Below are positions 7,014-9,080 of a stretch of 9,080 nt of DNA, piece by piece (position 1 is the first letter of the stretch; each line of letters starts with the position of its first letter). Source of the stretch: an uncultured Lachnospiraceae bacterium (GTDB lineage Bacteria > Bacillota > Clostridia > Lachnospirales > Lachnospiraceae); NCBI GenBank assembly GCA_946627575.1, contig CAMOVS010000030.1, positions 1 to 9,080 of the forward strand, in the 5' to 3' direction. The notes below the pieces were generated by a model. It had not been told where the DNA came from. It worked only from the letters and a program-made list of their open reading frames with translations, and ran no database searches. A program made the position numbers and the translations under genes.

Positions 7014-7042
7014 TTGCCCCGGAGGAAAGATTAGGGTATACT
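7014..7042 (+). promoter_or_regulatory. Probable promoter of the aminotransferase-glycosyltransferase operon
   Basis: TTGCCC (7014-7019) is separated by 17 bases from TATACT (7037-7042). The -10 box matches at five of six positions and the -35 box at four. Transcription would begin near 7049, about 36 bases before the ATG at 7085. A TGATA/TATCA inverted repeat (7042-7046, 7051-7055) covers the predicted start point and might bind a regulator. A promoter here also argues that the longer reading frame from 6998 is not translated. Confidence 0.5.
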
Positions 7043-7084
7043 GATATGAGTATCATAATAATGAATAGAAAAGAGGGACCAACT

Positions 7085-8215
7085 ATGATCAAATTCAACA
7101 TCCCGCCTTTTACAGGCAAGGAATTAGAATATATGACCAAGGCCATTAAAAACAATAAGATCAGCGGGGACGGAGAGTTCACCAAAAAGTGCAGCCAATG
7201 GATCGAAGAAAGAACCGGTACAGCAGCTGCCCTCCTTACCACCTCCTGTACCCATGCCACCGAGATGGCCGCCCTGCTGGCGGATATCAAGCCCGGTGAC
7301 GAAGTCATCATGCCCTCCTATACTTTTGTATCGACAGCAGACGCCTTCGTCCTCAGGGGGGCCAAAGCCGTGTTCGTGGATATCCGTCCGGATACCATGA
7401 ATATCGATGAGACCCTGATCGAAGACGCCATCACGGAAAGAACCCGGGCTATCGTCCCCGTCCACTATGCCGGAGTAGCCTGTGAGATGGATACAATTTT
7501 GGACATAGCCAAGCGTCACGGACTTCTGGTTATCGAAGACGCGGCCCAGGGCGTCATGGCCTCCTACAAAGGCAAAGCTCTCGGTTCCATCGGCGATTAC
7601 GGTTGTTTTTCTTTCCATGAGACCAAGAACTACAGCATGGGAGAAGGAGGCGCCCTGCTCATCCGGGATCCCAGCCATAAAGAGCTGGCTGAGATCATCC
7701 GGGAAAAGGGAACCAACCGGAGCAAATTCTTCCGGGGTGAGATCGACAAATATACCTGGGTAGAGGCAGGGTCCTCCTATCTTCCCAGCGACATGAACGC
7801 CGCCTACCTTTGGGCTCAGCTGGAGATGGCAGACCAGATCAACGAGGACCGGATGGCCTCCTGGAACCGCTATTACGACCAGCTCCTTCCTCTGAAGGAA
7901 AAGGGTTATATCGACCTTCCCTACGTTCCGGAAGAATGCAGTCACAATGCCCATATGTTCTATATTAAGGCGGCCGACCTGGATGTCCGTTCGAAGCTGA
8001 TTTCCCACCTGAAAGAAGAGGGAATCTACACGGTCTTCCACTATATTCCCCTCCACGGAGCCCCGGCCGGTCAGCGCTATGGCGTTTTCCACGGAGAGGA
8101 CAGATACACGACCAGGGAAAGTGAGCGTCTGGTCCGCCTTCCCATGTATTATGGCCTTAGCACAGATGACGTGGACAAAGTCTGCCAGGCTATTATTGAC
8201 TTTTATCATAACTAA
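7085..8215 (+). CDS. rffA: dTDP-4-amino-4,6-dideoxygalactose transaminase (WecE/RffA)
   Basis: WecE/RffA is a PLP enzyme that uses glutamate to convert dTDP-4-keto-6-deoxy-D-glucose to dTDP-4-amino-4,6-dideoxy-D-galactose (dTDP-Fuc4N) in the cytoplasm. The 376-residue product has the same length as Escherichia coli WecE and, as I recall that sequence, follows it closely throughout: GDEVIMPSYTFVSTA (71-85), RPDTMNIDETLIE (101-113), HYAGVACEMDTI (127-138). The PLP lysine is K181 in SFHETKN, and D152 in EDAAQG contacts the cofactor ring. The frame is open back to 6998, but I chose the ATG at 7085. It follows GAGGG (7073-7077), gives the normal family N-terminus MIKFNIPPF, and lies downstream of the promoter at 7014-7042. 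A related aminotransferase such as ArnB or VioA is less likely. The glycosyltransferase gene follows in the same direction. Confidence 0.94.
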   Translation: MIKFNIPPFTGKELEYMTKAIKNNKISGDGEFTKKCSQWIEERTGTAAALLTTSCTHATEMAALLADIKPGDEVIMPSYTFVSTADAFVLRGAKAVFVDIRPDTMNIDETLIEDAITERTRAIVPVHYAGVACEMDTILDIAKRHGLLVIEDAAQGVMASYKGKALGSIGDYGCFSFHETKNYSMGEGGALLIRDPSHKELAEIIREKGTNRSKFFRGEIDKYTWVEAGSSYLPSDMNAAYLWAQLEMADQINEDRMASWNRYYDQLLPLKEKGYIDLPYVPEECSHNAHMFYIKAADLDVRSKLISHLKEEGIYTVFHYIPLHGAPAGQRYGVFHGEDRYTTRESERLVRLPMYYGLSTDDVDKVCQAIIDFYHN

Positions 8216-8230
8216 AAATAATGACAATCC

Positions 8231-8289
8231 TGCTGCAGATCCCCGGATGAGCTTTGGCGTTAACAAAACCTTTACATCCGCCTGCAGCA
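8231..8289 (+). other. Nested inverted repeats between the two operon genes
   Basis: TGCTGCAG (8231-8238) pairs with CTGCAGCA (8282-8289), and inside it CGGATG (8244-8249) pairs with CATCCG (8275-8280). The stem ends five bases before the AGGAGG (8295-8300) of the next gene. No T-run follows, so it is not a normal terminator. It might stabilise the mRNA, mark an RNA-processing site or tune translation of the TTG-started gene. Confidence 0.4.
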
Positions 8290-8307
8290 TGACCAGGAGG
8301 TATCCCT

Positions 8308-9080
8308 TTGTTATACTCTGTAGTGATACCCTGCTATAAATCATCAGCTACCATCCGCAAGGTTGTTGAAATGACATCCGCGGAGCTGACCAGACTTGGC
8401 AGGACACCTTTTGAATTCGTCCTTGTGGATGACCGGTCACCGGATGACGGTGCCACCTTAGAGACTCTTACCGGCCTGGCCCGGGACTATCCTTATGTAA
8501 AAGTAATCTCCCTGGCCAAGAATTCGGGACAACATAATGCGGTCATGGCCGGTCTCAATTACGTAGAAGGGGATTATATCATTGCTATGGACGACGACAT
8601 GCAGACCCACCCTTCCCAGCTTCATTTTTTGCTGGAAGAGATCGATAAGGGCTATGATATCGTCTATGGTTACTATCCCAAGAAAAAACACTCAGGATTC
8701 CGCAATCTGGGCAGTTACCTGAACTACCTGACCGTCCGGATCCTGATCGGCAAACCCAAAGATATGAGGACTTCAAGCTACTGGGTGATCCGCCGCTTTG
8801 TACGGGATTACGTGATCCAGTACCAGAGCCCCTACACCCATCTGCAGGGACTCTTTCTCCGGACCACCCGCAATATCAGCTGTATCCCCATCGAGCACTT
8901 TGAGCGGGAAGTGGGGGAATCCGGCTACACCTTCAGCAAGCTGGTTCAGCTCTATTCCAATATTATGGGCTATTCGGTAGTTCCATTAAGATTGTCCACT
9001 TATTGCGGATATCTCTTTTCCGCCATCAGCATCCTGGGTGCTCTGATCGCCCTGATCAATCTGTCTAAGAATAAGATTCT
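8308..9080 (+). CDS. Family 2 glycosyltransferase, ArnC/CsbB/GtrB-like (3' end outside window)
   Basis: Members of this family transfer a sugar from a nucleotide donor to undecaprenyl phosphate at the inner membrane face. About 257 residues are visible. VVIPCYKS (5-12) begins the GT-A fold, VDDRSPDDG has D41-D42, NSGQHNAVMAG resembles the ArnC acceptor region, and MDDDMQ (D95-D97) is the DxD-type metal site. FEREVGESGYTFSKL, then VPLRLST and a first membrane helix, match the ArnC/GtrB C-terminal layout; at least one more helix should follow past the end. There is no suitable ATG. The start is a TTG at 8308, seven bases after a perfect AGGAGG (8295-8300), with an in-frame stop at 8290-8292 just upstream. 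The gap of 92 bases to the aminotransferase contains no promoter I could see, so the pair is likely an operon. Confidence 0.93.
   Translation, partial: MLYSVVIPCYKSSATIRKVVEMTSAELTRLGRTPFEFVLVDDRSPDDGATLETLTGLARDYPYVKVISLAKNSGQHNAVMAGLNYVEGDYIIAMDDDMQTHPSQLHFLLEEIDKGYDIVYGYYPKKKHSGFRNLGSYLNYLTVRILIGKPKDMRTSSYWVIRRFVRDYVIQYQSPYTHLQGLFLRTTRNISCIPIEHFEREVGESGYTFSKLVQLYSNIMGYSVVPLRLSTYCGYLFSAISILGALIALINLSKNKI

Larger units (their letters stand above)
6606..7084. other. Divergent intergenic region, AT-rich, with leader hairpins
   Basis: No gene is supported here. The part nearest the transpeptidase is its roughly 230-base leader, read leftwards from about 6838. It contains three possible hairpins: AAAGCC/GGCTTT (6805-6810, 6827-6832), TACAAAT/ATTTGTA (6756-6762, 6773-6779) and GCATC/GATGC (6634-6638, 6645-6649). 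The middle (about 6840-6935) is strongly AT-rich and holds the minus-strand promoter and the TCGAAA repeats. The right end holds the promoter and ribosome binding site of the aminotransferase. I recognised no known riboswitch class in the leader. Confidence 0.6.

Noticed and set aside
6998..7084. N-terminal extension of the aminotransferase from the ATG at 6998
   Set aside because: The family begins with the equivalent of the Met at 7085, a promoter lies inside the extension, and the GAGGG site serves 7085.
7124..8344. Minus-strand open frame (406 codons) opposite the aminotransferase and the start of the glycosyltransferase
   Set aside because: It covers two recognised plus-strand genes and the gap between them and shows no domain of its own.
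1..9080. CRISPR array, tRNA genes, insertion sequences or prophage attachment sites
   Set aside because: I saw no regularly spaced direct repeats, no tRNA-like cloverleaf and no transposase or integrase motifs on either strand.

Overview
The window looks like a chromosomal segment of a Gram-positive Clostridia member, most likely Lachnospiraceae. The grounds are near-perfect AGGAGG ribosome binding sites 7-9 bases before most starts, a hup-rqcP pair as in Firmicutes, a YfhO-type membrane glycosyltransferase, an Fn3-bearing L,D-transpeptidase and balanced base composition in the coding regions. There are no transposases, tRNA or rRNA genes, or CRISPR arrays.

Layout. Bases 1-259 are non-coding: three back-to-back palindromes (1-20, 25-65, 80-143), then a good sigma-A-like promoter (164-192). 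It drives hup (HU DNA-binding protein, 260-535) and rqcP (S4-domain ribosome quality-control factor, 564-803). A long imperfect hairpin (809-888) separates them from a very large YfhO-family membrane protein (920-4702) with an unusual extra N-terminal membrane domain. A strong hairpin terminator at 4712-4760 lies between this gene and the convergent gene on the minus strand, a secreted Fn3/YkuD L,D-transpeptidase (4848-6605). An AT-rich divergent intergenic region (6606-7084) carries promoters facing both ways, repeated TTTCGAAA palindromes and a long transpeptidase leader. On the plus strand follow a WecE/RffA-type sugar aminotransferase (7085-8215) and, 92 bases later, a TTG-started ArnC/CsbB-like family 2 glycosyltransferase (8308 to beyond the end).

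How the genes may work together. HU and RqcP are housekeeping functions. The others point to the cell envelope. A WecE-type enzyme makes a dTDP-4-amino-4,6-dideoxy sugar, an ArnC/CsbB-like enzyme can load a sugar onto undecaprenyl phosphate, and a YfhO-like GT-C enzyme can transfer a lipid-linked sugar to a surface polymer outside the membrane. Together they resemble the ArnB/ArnC/ArnT logic built from Gram-positive parts. This link is an inference from families and proximity. The transpeptidase between them modifies peptidoglycan.
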